Of a stretch of DNA of 64,000 nt, positions 1 through 9,779 are shown piece after piece. The DNA lies in NCBI GenBank assembly GCA_963696325.1, contig CAVOJV010000015.1, forward strand, positions 28,707 through 92,706, given 5' to 3'. The stretch comes from CAVOJV01 sp963696325. Its GTDB lineage: Bacteria > Pseudomonadota > Gammaproteobacteria > Competibacterales > Competibacteraceae. How positions within the stretch are numbered: the first letter of the stretch is position 1; the number at the start of each line of letters is the position of its first letter. The notes under the pieces were generated by a model that saw only the letters and a list, made by a program, of their open reading frames with translations, was not told the origin of the DNA and did not search any database. Both the position numbers and the translations under genes were made by a program.

Positions 1-20
1 TTCGCCTTTGAGAGGTCATT

Positions 21-281
21 ATGGCGCTAACTCTAAGCATACCAGATGAAGTCGCCACGGCGATCAAGTTGCCACGCAAGCAACTGGATCGGCAATTGGC
101 AATTGAAATGGCGTTTGCGTTGTACGGACGCGGTTTGCTATCCATGGGGGCAGCCCGTCGTTTAGCCAAACTGGACAAATGGACTTTCCTTGAGGGGTTG
201 GGAGAAAGACGAATTGAGAGACATTATAGTGAATATGAGTTAGAGGAAGATCTTGACTATGCTAAAACCAGTAGTCAGTAA
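21..281 (+). CDS. UPF0175 family antitoxin-like protein
   Basis: An 86-residue protein of the UPF0175 type: an N-terminal strand (LTLSIPDEV), then helices with the family's typical pattern of small-residue AxxLYxxGxLSxGxAARLA, here ALYGRGLLSMGAARRLAKL. UPF0175 proteins are usually the antitoxin partner of a PIN-like DUF3368 protein, and exactly such a gene follows, overlapping this one by about 23 bases. An AGAGG ribosome-binding site lies 6 bases before the ATG. Role as a DNA-binding or toxin-neutralising antitoxin is inferred from family and neighbour. Confidence 0.8.
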   Translation: MALTLSIPDEVATAIKLPRKQLDRQLAIEMAFALYGRGLLSMGAARRLAKLDKWTFLEGLGERRIERHYSEYELEEDLDYAKTSSQ

Positions 282-750
282 TTCCTCACCGATTATTCAT
301 CTTGCGAAGATAGATCAACTCAATTTGTTACAGGAATTTTTTGGTGAGCTCATAATCCCTGAAGCTGTTTATGAAGAATGTATTACAGAAGGCAGGGGGC
401 GCCCCGAAGTTTCCAGGATCAAACAGGCATCCTGGTTGCGAGTGGTTCCGGTAGCCAACCAGCATTTGGTCAAATTACTGAACTCCGAAATTGATCGCGG
501 CGAAGCTGAAGCGATCACGCTTGCATTGGAAACTCAGGCATCGCTGGTTCTATTGGATGATGCCGATGCGAGGGAAAAAGCTCGACTCTATCAGCTCAGA
601 ATAACGGGCATACTGGGGGTGCTACTCCGTGCCAAAAAGTCTGGAAAGATCGCGTCGCTATCCGCGACACTCGCAGCGCTTTGCAATACAGGTTTTTGGC
701 TGAGCGCCGAGCTTGGCAGTCGTTTGTTAATCGAGGCTGGGGAAAAGTGA
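259..750 (+). CDS. DUF3368 PIN-like toxin
   Basis: A 163-residue protein beginning VVSNSSPIIHLAKI, the usual start of DUF3368 proteins, which have a PIN-type RNase fold. Acidic residues typical of the family are visible (GEAEAITLALE near residue 80, LLDDADAR near residue 98). The first position often occupied by Asp is Asn here, which also occurs in this family. I chose the ATG at 259 rather than the TTG at 253; either way the gene overlaps the UPF0175 gene, indicating translational coupling. Predicted toxin of a type II toxin-antitoxin pair; substrate unknown. Confidence 0.75.
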   Translation: MLKPVVSNSSPIIHLAKIDQLNLLQEFFGELIIPEAVYEECITEGRGRPEVSRIKQASWLRVVPVANQHLVKLLNSEIDRGEAEAITLALETQASLVLLDDADAREKARLYQLRITGILGVLLRAKKSGKIASLSATLAALCNTGFWLSAELGSRLLIEAGEK

Positions 751-805
751 AAGGCGAATGGATGCCTCCCGTCCAGCCTGCTCCACAAGAACCGTCAAGG
801 AACCG

Positions 806-1270
806 ATGAAGAAAATGAATTCCGTGGCTGATTTGGCGATCCACGGTGCGTCGCCGGCTTTTGCTGAACCTTTGCATGTCGGTCGCCCGAATATGGGCAG
901 CCGGGAGGCGTTTCTGGCGTATGCGAACGCGATTTTCGACCGGCGCTGGTTGAGCAACAACGGGCCGCTGGTGCAGGAATTCGAGCGGCGGATGGCGGAT
1001 TTCCTGGGTGTGAAGCAGTGTGTGGCGATGGGCAACGGGATGATTGCGCCGGCGGAGTTGGAGCGGTGGGGTGAGCGGGTGCTGGACGCGGCGTTTTCCG
1101 CGCACGGTTGCCCTGTAGGCCGTTTGTTTCAATCGCGCCTGACCGGTAAGATGCCGCTTGGCGTTGATCCTCCGGGCAATTCCTCCCAGCCGCTGCTGGA
1201 TTCGGGTCGCTACGAGATAACTCGCCTGTGCAGCAACTGGACCAAGAACGAATCCAGCATTTACGGCTAA
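806..1270 (+). pseudogene. DegT/DnrJ/EryC1 aminotransferase, N-terminal remnant
   Basis: Residues 1-75 match the start of sugar aminotransferases of the DegT/DnrJ/EryC1 family: LHVGRPNMGSREAFLAYAN, DRRWLSNNGPLVQEFE and FLGVKQCVAMGNG. In intact members this is followed by a CNGT-type motif and about 300 more residues including the PLP lysine. Here the match stops at about 1040 and the remaining 75 residues are unrecognisable, so the catalytic domain has been deleted. Such enzymes make amino sugars for O-antigen, consistent with the polysaccharide genes that follow. Confidence 0.6.
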
Positions 1271-2585
1271 AAATTTTGCATCAAAAAATCCTCCAGTTCA
1301 GCAAACGCCCGTTCATCCGCAACGTGGCAACGGTTGCCGGTGGTACGGCGGCATCCCAGGCCATTTTAATGGCCTTCTCTCCGCTGATCACGCGCCTTTA
1401 TGGTCCTGAGGCATACGGCATTCAGGGTGTATTCATGTCCATCGCGGGCGTTATGGGGGCGATTGCCGCCATGACTTACCCAGTAGCCATTGTCCTCCCT
1501 AAACGTGATGCCGATGCCCTAGGCTTGGCCCGACTGTCGATTTACACCGGTATGGCGACATCCGTGTTGGCGGCAATAATCCTGTTCTTCTGCGGATCTG
1601 AAATCCTCTCACTTTTGAAAGCCGAAGAAATTTCGGCTTTTATGTATCTCATCCCAGCGTTCATGTTCACCTTTGTAGTGGGCGCGGTGGTGAGCCAGTG
1701 GTTGATTCGCAAGAGGGCCTTCAATCTGACTGCCAAAGTTACGGTTTGGCAGAGCCTGGTTATCAGCACGATGAAGGCCGGACTGGGTTTCGTGCATCCC
1801 ACCGCAGCCGTTCTGGTTGTTGCTAATACCTTGGGTGTGTTGCTGAGCGCGGCAATGATGCTGTTGGGCTTGCTCAGGACACGTACAGCAAGTCAAGAGG
1901 AAACTAAAGTTTCCGAACCCTGTTCGAGTACTTGGGCACTTGCCAAACGGCATCGTGACTTTCCTTTCCTTCGTGCTCCGCAGGTGCTGCTCAATTCGGT
2001 ATCGCAGAGCCTACCGGTAGTGATGCTGGCCGCCTATTATGGGCCTGCTTCCGCCGGTTTTTACTCGATTGCTTCTGCTGTTCTGGGTATACCAATCGTC
2101 CTTATCGGCAGTTCGGTCATGCAGGTTTTTTATCCCCGCATCAATGAGGCGATACATCGTGGCGAAGATGCGAAAGCGCTGATCATCAAGGCGACGGTGG
2201 GGTTGGTGCTGAGTGGTGCGCTCCCATTTGCTGTTGTCATCGTTGCAGGGCCGACACTATTCAGTTTTTTTTTGGAGCCGAATGGCGGATTGCCGGAATT
2301 TACGCACAGTGGCTGTCGATCTGGCTATTTTTCCAATACATAAACAAACCGGCCGTATCAGCTATTCCAGCTCTTAGACTTCAGAGGGGCCTGTTGATAT
2401 ACGAGTTGTTCAGCACCGGTACGAAAGTGCTGGCTCTCTATCTCGGGTACACAGTCTTCGAAAGTGACATTGCCGCAATCGCCTTGTTCTCGGTATTCGG
2501 CGTTGCAGCTTACGCATGGCTGATTCTCTGGGTCATTTTCCACAGTGGAAAGTTGGTTCCCGAACCACAATCTGATCGAATCTGA
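1228..2585 (+). pseudogene. Polysaccharide flippase (Wzx-like), one frameshift
   Basis: A multi-pass membrane protein of the MATE/MOP polysaccharide flippase superfamily, expected to move lipid-linked oligosaccharide across the inner membrane. The N-terminal part has the family pattern NVATVAGGTAASQAI followed by alternating hydrophobic segments. The reading frame is broken at a run of nine T (2265-2273). With ten T the protein continues GAEWRIAGIYAQWLSIW and runs on to the stop at 2583-2585, giving about 450 residues, the usual family length. The start is a GTG at 1228. Because the break is a one-base change in a homopolymer, sequencing error is as likely as real inactivation. Confidence 0.75.
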
Positions 2586-2586
2586 G

Positions 2587-3210
2587 ATGAATTACGAAAA
2601 ACAGGTTGAAAAAAACCACTATGAATTCAGACGCTACATGTCAAAACAGCGGTGGTGCAGTACGTGGCATCAGCTTGATGAGATTCAAAAACTCAAACCG
2701 GAGCGTGTGCTTGAAGTCGGGCCCGGCCCGGGATTGTTCAAGATAGTGGCCGCAACGTTCGGTATTACGGTCGAAACGCTGGATCTTGACCCTGATCTGA
2801 AGCCGGACCATGTCGCCTCGGCCACCGCCATGCCGTTTAATGACGCCACCTATGACGTGGTTTGCGCGTTCCAGATGCTCGAACACCTGCCGTATGAGAT
2901 TTCACTGCAGGCCTTCGGAGAGATGGTGCGCGTCAGTCGTCGCCATGTGGTGATCAGCCTCCCTGACGCGCGACCCGTGTGGCGGTATCTGGTCCATGTG
3001 CCCAAATTTGGCGCCCGTGATTTCCTTGTGCCGCGCCCGCAACTCAATGCGCGCGTGCATAAGTTTGATGGAGAGCATTATTGGGAAATTAATAAGCGGG
3101 GATATCTGCTATCCAACGTGATCACTGATTTCTCGAAGCGCATTCGACTGGTTAAAACCTATAGGGTTCCGGAGAACCCTTCTCACCGATTTCTCCTGTT
3201 TGAGCGGTGA
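2587..3210 (+). CDS. Class I SAM-dependent methyltransferase
   Basis: A 207-residue protein with the Rossmann methyltransferase motif I VLEVGPGPGLF (near residue 42), an acidic residue ending strand 2 (VETLDLDPDL), and motif post-I/IV DVVCAFQMLEHLPY. These belong to the Methyltransf_11 class. The ATG at 2587 follows the stop of the flippase by one base; a GTG at 2545 is possible but would overlap it. Likely acts in polysaccharide or lipid-carrier modification; the acceptor cannot be read from sequence. Confidence 0.8.
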   Translation: MNYEKQVEKNHYEFRRYMSKQRWCSTWHQLDEIQKLKPERVLEVGPGPGLFKIVAATFGITVETLDLDPDLKPDHVASATAMPFNDATYDVVCAFQMLEHLPYEISLQAFGEMVRVSRRHVVISLPDARPVWRYLVHVPKFGARDFLVPRPQLNARVHKFDGEHYWEINKRGYLLSNVITDFSKRIRLVKTYRVPENPSHRFLLFER

Positions 3211-3245
3211 GATTCATAGGCCCGTGATATGACGGAGAGTCAAAA

Positions 3246-4115
3246 GTGAAAACTGTAACAGTCATCATCCCGACATACAATCGAGTAAATATAATTGAGC
3301 GTACCCTGGCTTCAGTCCTCGATCAAGATTATCGGAAAGTCGAGATTGTAGTGATCGATGACGGATCCACCGATGCCACCGAATCAGTTGTCCGACGTAT
3401 CGCAGAGAGTAATACTGATATCGACAAGTGGATACGTTATATTCGTCAAGAGAATTTGGGAGCATGTGTCGCAAGGAATCGTGGAATGATGCATGCAACG
3501 GGTGACTACATTATGTTCCTAGACTCCGATGACTTAATCAAGCCAACAAAGTTAAGTGCGCAAGTTAACAAAATGGAAGCCGAAAATAGCCAATGCTCGA
3601 TCTGTGATTTCGAGTGCATCGACGAGACAGGGAACCCTGTTGGGCGCTTTAAAAATAATCGACATCCACATGACTTTATCCGGAACCTAGTGAGTCCAAG
3701 CATCTCGACAGTGCTAATGAGACGCGATTCTGTGCCTCCCGGGCTTCAGTGGGACTCCCGCTTGAAGAGGATCCAGGACATGGATTTTATTTTCAAGTAC
3801 TTTGCTTCCGTTGGGACGTGGTCCTACGTCAATCAAGCACTATTTCGGTATTGTCTTCACGGCGGAGAGCGAATTTCCGATAGTTACCTCAAGGGGATCC
3901 AATACAGCGTATTGAGGAAATCATTCAAATCCTACATCGAGGGCAATGCGACTTTTATAACGACCGAACCAGTAGAACTCTATAGGGCTTACACACAGGC
4001 TCTCTGGAAACACCAAGTTAAGAATACCCTGGTAAGCTTTGTCCCGATTTCGTTAAGAAAGTTGCTAAAGCGCTTCCGATCTATTCAAATAAAGCTGCCA
4101 TTTATGAACAGGTAG
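3246..4115 (+). CDS. Glycosyltransferase family 2
   Basis: A 289-residue GT-A fold glycosyltransferase. It starts with the classic GT2 nucleotide-binding strand (VIIPTYNRVN), followed by IVVIDDGSTD and the metal-binding DXD-type motif FLDSDD near residue 96; DMDF near residue 178 fits the acceptor-side catalytic region. It probably adds one sugar to the repeat unit. Start codon is GTG at 3246, preceded by a GGAG motif. No transmembrane helices are obvious, so a peripheral inner-membrane protein is likely. Confidence 0.85.
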   Translation: MKTVTVIIPTYNRVNIIERTLASVLDQDYRKVEIVVIDDGSTDATESVVRRIAESNTDIDKWIRYIRQENLGACVARNRGMMHATGDYIMFLDSDDLIKPTKLSAQVNKMEAENSQCSICDFECIDETGNPVGRFKNNRHPHDFIRNLVSPSISTVLMRRDSVPPGLQWDSRLKRIQDMDFIFKYFASVGTWSYVNQALFRYCLHGGERISDSYLKGIQYSVLRKSFKSYIEGNATFITTEPVELYRAYTQALWKHQVKNTLVSFVPISLRKLLKRFRSIQIKLPFMNR

Positions 4116-4195
4116 ACTGAATATTTGCTACAGTTGCGGAGAAAAATGAAGTTGCAGCCTATGATATACCACTAAAACTGCTATCAAATCATCAC

Positions 4196-4930
4196 ATGAT
4201 TAATACACAAATAACCCCATTCGGCATACTCAGGGCTACCATTTTTCGGCTTAAGGAGACCAACCCGACTGTTTATTTTTTTGTTTTTTCACTGTGGTTT
4301 AGAAGAAATTTTCGTATCAATAGAAAGCGGGTTCGCGGGAAGCAAAACAGTGTAATAAAATGCAATGCCATTTTAAATGGCGTTAGATTTGATATTGTTG
4401 GCAACAAAAATTGTATTGAAATAAATACAATGGCAATTTTGGATGGTGTCACATTTTATATTCGAGGAAGTTGCAATAAAGTAATAATTGGCGCGGATTG
4501 CAGAATCGCTAATAGTATTATTTGGATCGAAGACAACAGATGTGAGATCACAATTGGTCGTCAAACAACAATCGGCGGTGTACATTTGGCGGCGACTGAA
4601 GATGAGTCTAAGGTTATTATCGGAGATGATTGCATGTTGGCTTATGACATTGATATTCGTGCTGGTGATTCGCACGGGATATATGATCAAAGTGGAAACC
4701 GACTTAACAAGGCTGAAGATGTGATAATTGGTGAGCATGTTTGGATTGCTGCACACACAATAATTCTTAAGGGAGTAGTCATTGGAGAAGGTAGTATTGT
4801 CGGGACAGGGGCAGTTGTCGTAATGAGTGGAATTTATCCATCTCATAGCATCCTAGTTGGAAATCCAGCTAAGGTGATTAAACAGGGAATTTGCTGGACG
4901 CGATTGCGTGCAAATTCTTATAAAGTATGA
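4196..4930 (+). CDS. Hexapeptide-repeat acyltransferase (left-handed beta-helix)
   Basis: A 244-residue protein with recurrent hexapeptide repeats such as VIIGADCRIA, ITIGRQTTIG, VIIGDDCMLA, VIIGEHVWIA, IILKGVVIGEG and a C-terminal SILVGNPAKVI, the signature of the left-handed beta-helix transferases (CatB/LacA/WcaB group). A histidine in the DSHG stretch (about residue 160) could be catalytic. Likely O-acetylates a sugar of the polysaccharide. This gene and the next are clearly richer in A+T than the neighbours, suggesting separate acquisition. Confidence 0.8.
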   Translation: MINTQITPFGILRATIFRLKETNPTVYFFVFSLWFRRNFRINRKRVRGKQNSVIKCNAILNGVRFDIVGNKNCIEINTMAILDGVTFYIRGSCNKVIIGADCRIANSIIWIEDNRCEITIGRQTTIGGVHLAATEDESKVIIGDDCMLAYDIDIRAGDSHGIYDQSGNRLNKAEDVIIGEHVWIAAHTIILKGVVIGEGSIVGTGAVVVMSGIYPSHSILVGNPAKVIKQGICWTRLRANSYKV

Positions 4931-5045
4931 GCCTGATAGAAATCTCGATAGCTATACCAATATACACTTAGCCTCAGCATTTAATTCCTGTTGCTATTTT
5001 ACAGGCATCTTATATATGCCATGTATACAAGGTTTTGTTAAGCAG

Positions 5046-6264
5046 ATGAACGGAATAACGCAACGCATAAAGCGCATTACTATTGTAAACTCTGTTTTTT
5101 TAGTGTTGCCTTCATATATTCTTCATTATTATTTAAATGTCGAAGTAAACAGCTTGTTCGCAGTCTTGGGCAGTGTTTGTTTGTTGGTTGCGCTTCACGA
5201 CAGTCACTGGAGGCTAGGACGTGGGGTATTGATGCTGGTCTTGAGTTTGTGCGGTATTGGCGTGATCGGTTCGATATTTTCTGGTGTTTTAAGTCAGTTG
5301 TTAATGGCTATTAGTCTTTCACTGAGTTTCGTTGTTGCATCATGTAGTTGGAGTCTGCTTTCGGATCAGCGGACACTGAACTATCTGATGGTTATAGGTT
5401 GGATTCTAGTTGGTGGTGCAGTTTTTGCTTTCTTCTATGCGGTTTCAGGGGGGCCTCCGCTTGCTCAGATTGATTTGCTTGGCCGCGATAGTTATTTTTA
5501 CCTGACGACCTTCACGAATGCAGTTTCCGGTAATCTTATTCGAGCGGCTGGCAATTCTTCATGAACCCGGTGCGCTGGCGATGTTCGTGACACTAATCGT
5601 TGCGCTCAATGAAGCGTTTCAGAAGAACACGAAGTGGTCTGCGGCGCTGTTGTTTGGAGGACTTTTTACCGGGTCTTTTGCGTTATTTTTATCGCGATTG
5701 CTTATCTTTTTTTTAAAGGCCAACAGAAGAACCTTGTGCTGGTAGCTATAATCTTGGCTGCCTTGGGCGGGTTTACGGTGTTTGATGAAAGAGTTTCAAC
5801 GCTTGCTGAAGCATTTTTTTTAAAGCGTATCGAAATTGTAGATGGGCGTCTTACCGGGGACAATCGCACACAACAAATGGAGTCTTTTTTCGAAATAGTT
5901 GACTGGGCATATGACCCTTATGGGTCAAAAGGCTTCTAGCGATGATTATGCAGGCCGTGATCTAAGCTCAAATCCATTTTCTATCTATTTTAGATATGGC
6001 ATATTTATTTGGATTCCATACGTTATGCTGGAATTGTGGTTACTATATTGTTTTGTTTATTATCGACCACATTTGCGATTTACTGCATTGGCATTATTTA
6101 TGACTTTATTGCAGCGTCCTTATATTTATAACCTCCACTGGGGTATGATGATTGCTGTAGTGGCGGTAACAATTTATCGGGTTCAAAGAACTGCAATAAT
6201 GGAGAAAAAATCATATTTTTCGATGAAGCTGACTCAGCGTGAATTCTTAAAACATCAGTCGTAA
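5046..6264 (+). pseudogene. O-antigen polymerase (Wzy-like) membrane protein, three frameshifts
   Basis: Hydrophobic, AT-rich gene that must be pieced together from four frame segments. The rejoined protein has many transmembrane helices and the Wzy/EpsF-type motif RAAG-ILHEPGALAMF (about 5545-5585). Breaks: an extra A near 5552 (GGCAATTCT would be GGCATTCT), a missing T in the T-run near 5690, and an extra G near 5931. After the last repair the reading is SKASSDDYAGRDLSSNPF and runs to the stop at 6264. The start could be ATG 5046 or 5016. It would polymerise repeat units on the periplasmic side. Three indels in 1.2 kb mean either a dead gene or poor sequence. Confidence 0.65.
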
Positions 6265-6805
6265 ATGGTCGTTTGCCGAAAACAGCGGTCACAAAAATTT
6301 ATATACGGAATAAAACCAATCCATGCATCCCAAGCGGTTCATTCCTAGATACCTTCTTAACCTTTTTTCGTCATTAATTTTTCCGACGAGGCTTTTCGGT
6401 TTGAAGCGGTGGCTATATGCGCGAGCGGGTGTAAGTGTGGGGGCGGGTGTCAAAATCACGTCTGAGTGCAGAATTTTCGGAAATGGTACGATTTCCTTCG
6501 GCGAAAATACATGGGTTGGGATAGGCGCGGAGTTTCATGTTCCCGTTCCTGCCCAGGTAACGATAGGGGGCAATTGTGATATTGCGCCCAGAGTTCAGTT
6601 TTTATGTGGCAGTCATTTGGTTGGCGATGCCTCGCGTCGTGCAGGCGAAGGCATCGTGGAGAACATACACGTCGGGTCGGGGGTGTGGATCGGCGCCGGT
6701 TCCACCTTGCTACCAGGCGCCTAATCTTGAGGATGGAATTGTTGTCGCTGCGGTTTCGTCTTGATTAAGGGGCGATATCCGGCCAACTCCCTGTTGGCTG
6801 GTAAT

Positions 6806-6825
6806 GGGCGTAACCAGTCGAGCGC
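6806..6825 (+). repeat. Left terminal inverted repeat of the IS
   Basis: The 20 bases gggcgtaaccagtcgagcgc are the exact reverse complement of 8489-8508. The match ends at base 20, and the outer edges abut the 9-bp direct repeat. Confidence 0.95.
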
Positions 6826-6938
6826 AGGGGTAGCGGCGACGGGTTGGGATTGAAAACAGAGGGTGGGTTCCCGTGTCCGCTGGGAGCGGACACGGGTAGG
6901 ATGAAGGTTGCGAAATCATGCACCCGAGGAACCCACCG

Positions 6939-8479
6939 ATGACGATGATGTGGCCACTGGCGGTTGAAGGCAAGGGGTTGGACGTGTCGGCTCACTTGGC
7001 GGAGATGGAGGGATTCGTGCGGGAGGCCGCGGGCGCCGGCCTGCCGGCGCACGAACTGGAGCGTGGCCTGTGGCGGCACCTGCTGCGGCTGGGCCACGAC
7101 TTGCAGGCGGAGTATTTCGCCCTGGCCGGCGAGGGCGACGGCGGTGAGCGCTGGCGCTGGCGGACGGGCGGGTGGTCAAGCGGTTGCCCGAGCCGCATGT
7201 CCGGCCCTATCAATCGATTTTTGGGGAGTTTGCCTTGGAACGCGTGGGGTACGGGACGCGGGAAGGCCAGCGGATCGAGGCCGTACCGCTGGATGCTCGC
7301 CTGGGGTTGCCGGCGGAGAAGGTTTCCTACTTGTTGCGGGACTGGAACCAGGCGCTGGTGGTGGAGAACCCCTACGGCCAAGTCAACGCGGTGCTGGGGC
7401 GCCTCTTGGGACTGGACCAGTCCGTGGCCAGTGTGGAGACGATGACCCGAACCCTGGCCGGGGCGGTGGCGGACTATGAGGCGGCCCGCCCGCCGGCGGC
7501 GCCGGCGACGGTGGGCCAGATCGTGGTACTGAGCGCCGATGGCAAGGGGGTGCCGATCCGCAAGCCCCCCGACGCCCCGGCCATCGCCGCCCACGACCAC
7601 GCGCGCGGGCCGAAGCCGGATCGCAAGAAAATGGCCGTGCTCGGCGCGGTCTATCAGATCGATCCCTACGTGCGCACCCTGTTGGCGGTGGTCGAGGCGC
7701 TGTTTTGCGACCCAGCGGCAAACCCCGAGTCGGGCGCAGCGCGCCGGCCGGTCCCCCAGCAGAAGCGGGTGTGCGCGGTGCTGCCGGTGGCCGCCGCCGT
7801 GGCCGGGGCGCTGGCCCCGCCGCGCCCGGCGGACGTGATCTTCCCCTGGCTGGCCGAGGAGGCCCGCCGGCGCGATCCCGACCACCACCACCCCTGGGTG
7901 CTGCTGATGGACGGCCAGGCCTCGCTGTGGGACGTCGCCGCCGCGATCCTGGGCGAGGCCCCACGGGTGGAAATCCTCGACCTGCTCCACGCCACCGGTT
8001 ATCTGTGGGAGGCGGTGCATCTCTTTCACGACCCCGGCAGCGACCTGGCGTTGAAGTGGATGAAACTACTGGTCTTGGGGCTGTTGAGCGGCATGGGCAC
8101 CGGCGTGGTCCGTTGGCTACAACACCTGGCCGAACAAGGTAACCTGCCCGCCGCCACCCGTGCCCGGCTGGCGGCGATTCACGGCTATTTCGACCGTCAC
8201 CGCGACCGGATTCACTATGATCGATACCTCGCCGCCGGCTATCCCATCGCCTCCGGCGTGATCGAGGGCGCCTGCCGCCATGTCGTCAAGGATCGGATGG
8301 AACGCGCCGGCATGCACTGGACCCTGCCCGGCGCCCAGGCCCTGTTGAACCTCCGTTGCGTGGCCCTCAACGACGAATGGGACCCTTTCATGAACCATTA
8401 CATCCAACAAGCAACGGCGCGCCTCTATGCGAACATCCCGATCAAACCCAATCCCGCCCAGCTTCGCCTCTTCGCCTGA
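6939..8479 (+). CDS. ISKra4-family transposase, frame break near 7160
   Basis: The C-terminal 435 residues (from about 7172) show the ISKra4 DDE-type pattern: VVLSADGKGVPIRK, then RKKMAVLGAVYQIDPYVRT, then WVLLMDGQASLWD (second acidic residue) and a late ASGVIEGACRHVVKDRMERAG (third acidic). The N-terminal about 75 residues (VSAHLAEMEGFVREAAG) lie in another frame starting at ATG 6939, which has a GAGGA site 8 bases upstream. The join would be near 7160, where ELADGRVVKRLPEPHVRP-like sequence begins. The frame change may be programmed, a mutation or a sequencing error. Confidence 0.8.
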
Positions 8480-8488
8480 GCCCGGGGC

Positions 8489-8508
8489 GCGCTCGACTGG
8501 TTACGCCC
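8489..8508 (-). repeat. Right terminal inverted repeat of the IS
   Basis: Exact reverse complement of 6806-6825, immediately followed by the second copy of the target duplication gctggtaat at 8509-8517. Confidence 0.95.
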
Positions 8509-8539
8509 GCTGGTAATCCTGCGCAAGTAAGGAAACTCT

Positions 8540-9759
8540 ATGAGCAATAAATGCAGTCTGCGGATTTTTTACTGCGGCATGATCAATACGCCGGGTTATG
8601 CGGCGATGATAGGAGAGTCACTTCACATTGGAGCCGCATCGAATAAGATGATCGCGGTGGTGCGTGCGATGCGGGATGCTGGGCTAAAGCGTGCCTGGTT
8701 TCCATACCGGTTCTTGGACGGAATGCTCGCACTACACATGTATCTGCTGTCGTTTTGCCGCACAGAGGCGGTCCTGCAAATTTTTCTGCCGGTCGTGGCG
8801 AACCCGTACTTCAGAAAAATCTACGCGCTTTTTGGCTTTGCATGGTTTTGTGCCGCCCATGTGGTGAACAGCGACCGGGTCATCCTTTATAACCATGCCA
8901 TTGAGTACCTTCTTGGGTCACTGATCCTCGTTATTAAAGGTAATAGGCCTATTCTCGATATTGAGGATGCAGCCCGAGAAGACGAACAGGGGTGGCGGGG
9001 TTTCATCGGTCGTCCCTTGTTTTATCTATTTCGTCAGTTGACGTGTGAACGAAAGCTCATCGTTTCCGAAGCTCTTGCCAAAATACTGGACTTGCGCCAG
9101 TACTGTGTGGTTTACGGGGTTGCGAGATGGGAAGCGGTGGCAGATGAAAGTCTGTATCGATCGCCTTGGGGCGTCGGTGAAACGGGCGAGCCACTAATGA
9201 TTCACTACGGTGGGAGCCTTACTGCGGATACCGGCGTTGACCTTTTTTGTGGCGCTGTTGGCCGGCTCATAGGATCGCTGCGTCGGGATGTTTGCCAAGT
9301 TCACTTTGTAGTTACCGGGTTCGGGTCGGAGGCGAAAATCAGTGCATTGCAAAGGCAATGTGCGGACTCCGGTGTTCGTATCTCGTTTCACCCGGACTCA
9401 TCTCCGGAAGAATATCTTGATCAGTTTCGTCGTTGTCACGCTGCTTTGTCTTTGAAGCTGCCGGAGTCACAAATGACAATACCACCTTTCCTTCCAAGGT
9501 AGTCGAGATCACCAGTCATGGTCTGTTGCTGATTTCGACGAAAGCGAGCGATGTTCCGCTCTTGTTTACGCCAGTAGTTGGGTTTGCTCCCCAAGGCGAC
9601 ACCCAGCGCACTGGCCAACGCAATCATGTCAGTTGTTGCGGATCCGCAAGGTATGCAGCAGGTCGCCCGGCAAGGGCAGACAAGGGCCATGTACGGTTGT
9701 TCAAATCGAAGCGCGTTGGAAAGCGTATCGTGGACTTCGTATTGAATGGCAACGCATAG
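8540..9759 (+). pseudogene. Glycosyltransferase family 4-like, several frameshifts
   Basis: The first 310 residues are in frame and look like a GT-B glycosyltransferase: RPILDIEDAAREDE in the middle, EPLMIHYGGSLTADTGVDL at the start of the nucleotide-binding domain, and HAALSLKLPESQMT near 9470. There one base is missing; the frame continues NTTFPSKVVEITSHGLL, the normal donor-site motif. Another indel near 9600 leads to SALANAIMSVVADPQGMQQVARQG, and a last one near 9690 to VGKRIVDFVLNGNA ending at 9759. Start ATG 8540 with a TAAGGA site upstream. Confidence 0.65.
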
Positions 9760-9779
9760 GTGTTGTTGCTTTCCCCGTC

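Larger units (their letters stand above)
6806..8508 (+). mobile_element. ISKra4-family insertion sequence (1,703 bp)
   Basis: The element is delimited by a perfect 20-bp inverted repeat, gggcgtaaccagtcgagcgc at 6806-6825 and its complement at 8489-8508. It is flanked on both sides by the direct repeat gctggtaat (6797-6805 and 8509-8517), a 9-bp target duplication. The single transposase is of the ISKra4 type. Inverted repeat, duplication size and overall length fit that family. The base composition is much richer in G+C than the AT-rich gene it interrupts. Confidence 0.92.
6323..8550 (+). pseudogene. Hexapeptide acyltransferase interrupted by an IS element
   Basis: The first 134 residues form a beta-helix acyltransferase (ISFGENTWVGIGAEFHV, HVGSGVWIGAGSTLLPGA). 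Small indels near 6722 and 6760 break the frame, and the gene is then cut by the insertion sequence at 6806-8508. Removing the IS and one copy of the 9-bp target duplication restores the tail: IKGRYPANSLLAGN continues into PAQVRKLYEQ with stop at 8548-8550, the standard end of this family. The restored length is about 171 residues. The stop overlaps the start of the next gene (8540) by 11 bases, showing the original operon layout. Confidence 0.8.

Noticed and set aside
596..1132. Minus-strand frame opposite the DUF3368 toxin and aminotransferase stub
   Set aside because: His/Arg-rich shadow without any recognisable motif; the plus strand explains the region.
6992..8029. Long open frame on the minus strand opposite the transposase
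   Set aside because: Proline/arginine/histidine-rich shadow of GC-rich coding sequence; no recognisable domain, and the plus-strand transposase explains the region.
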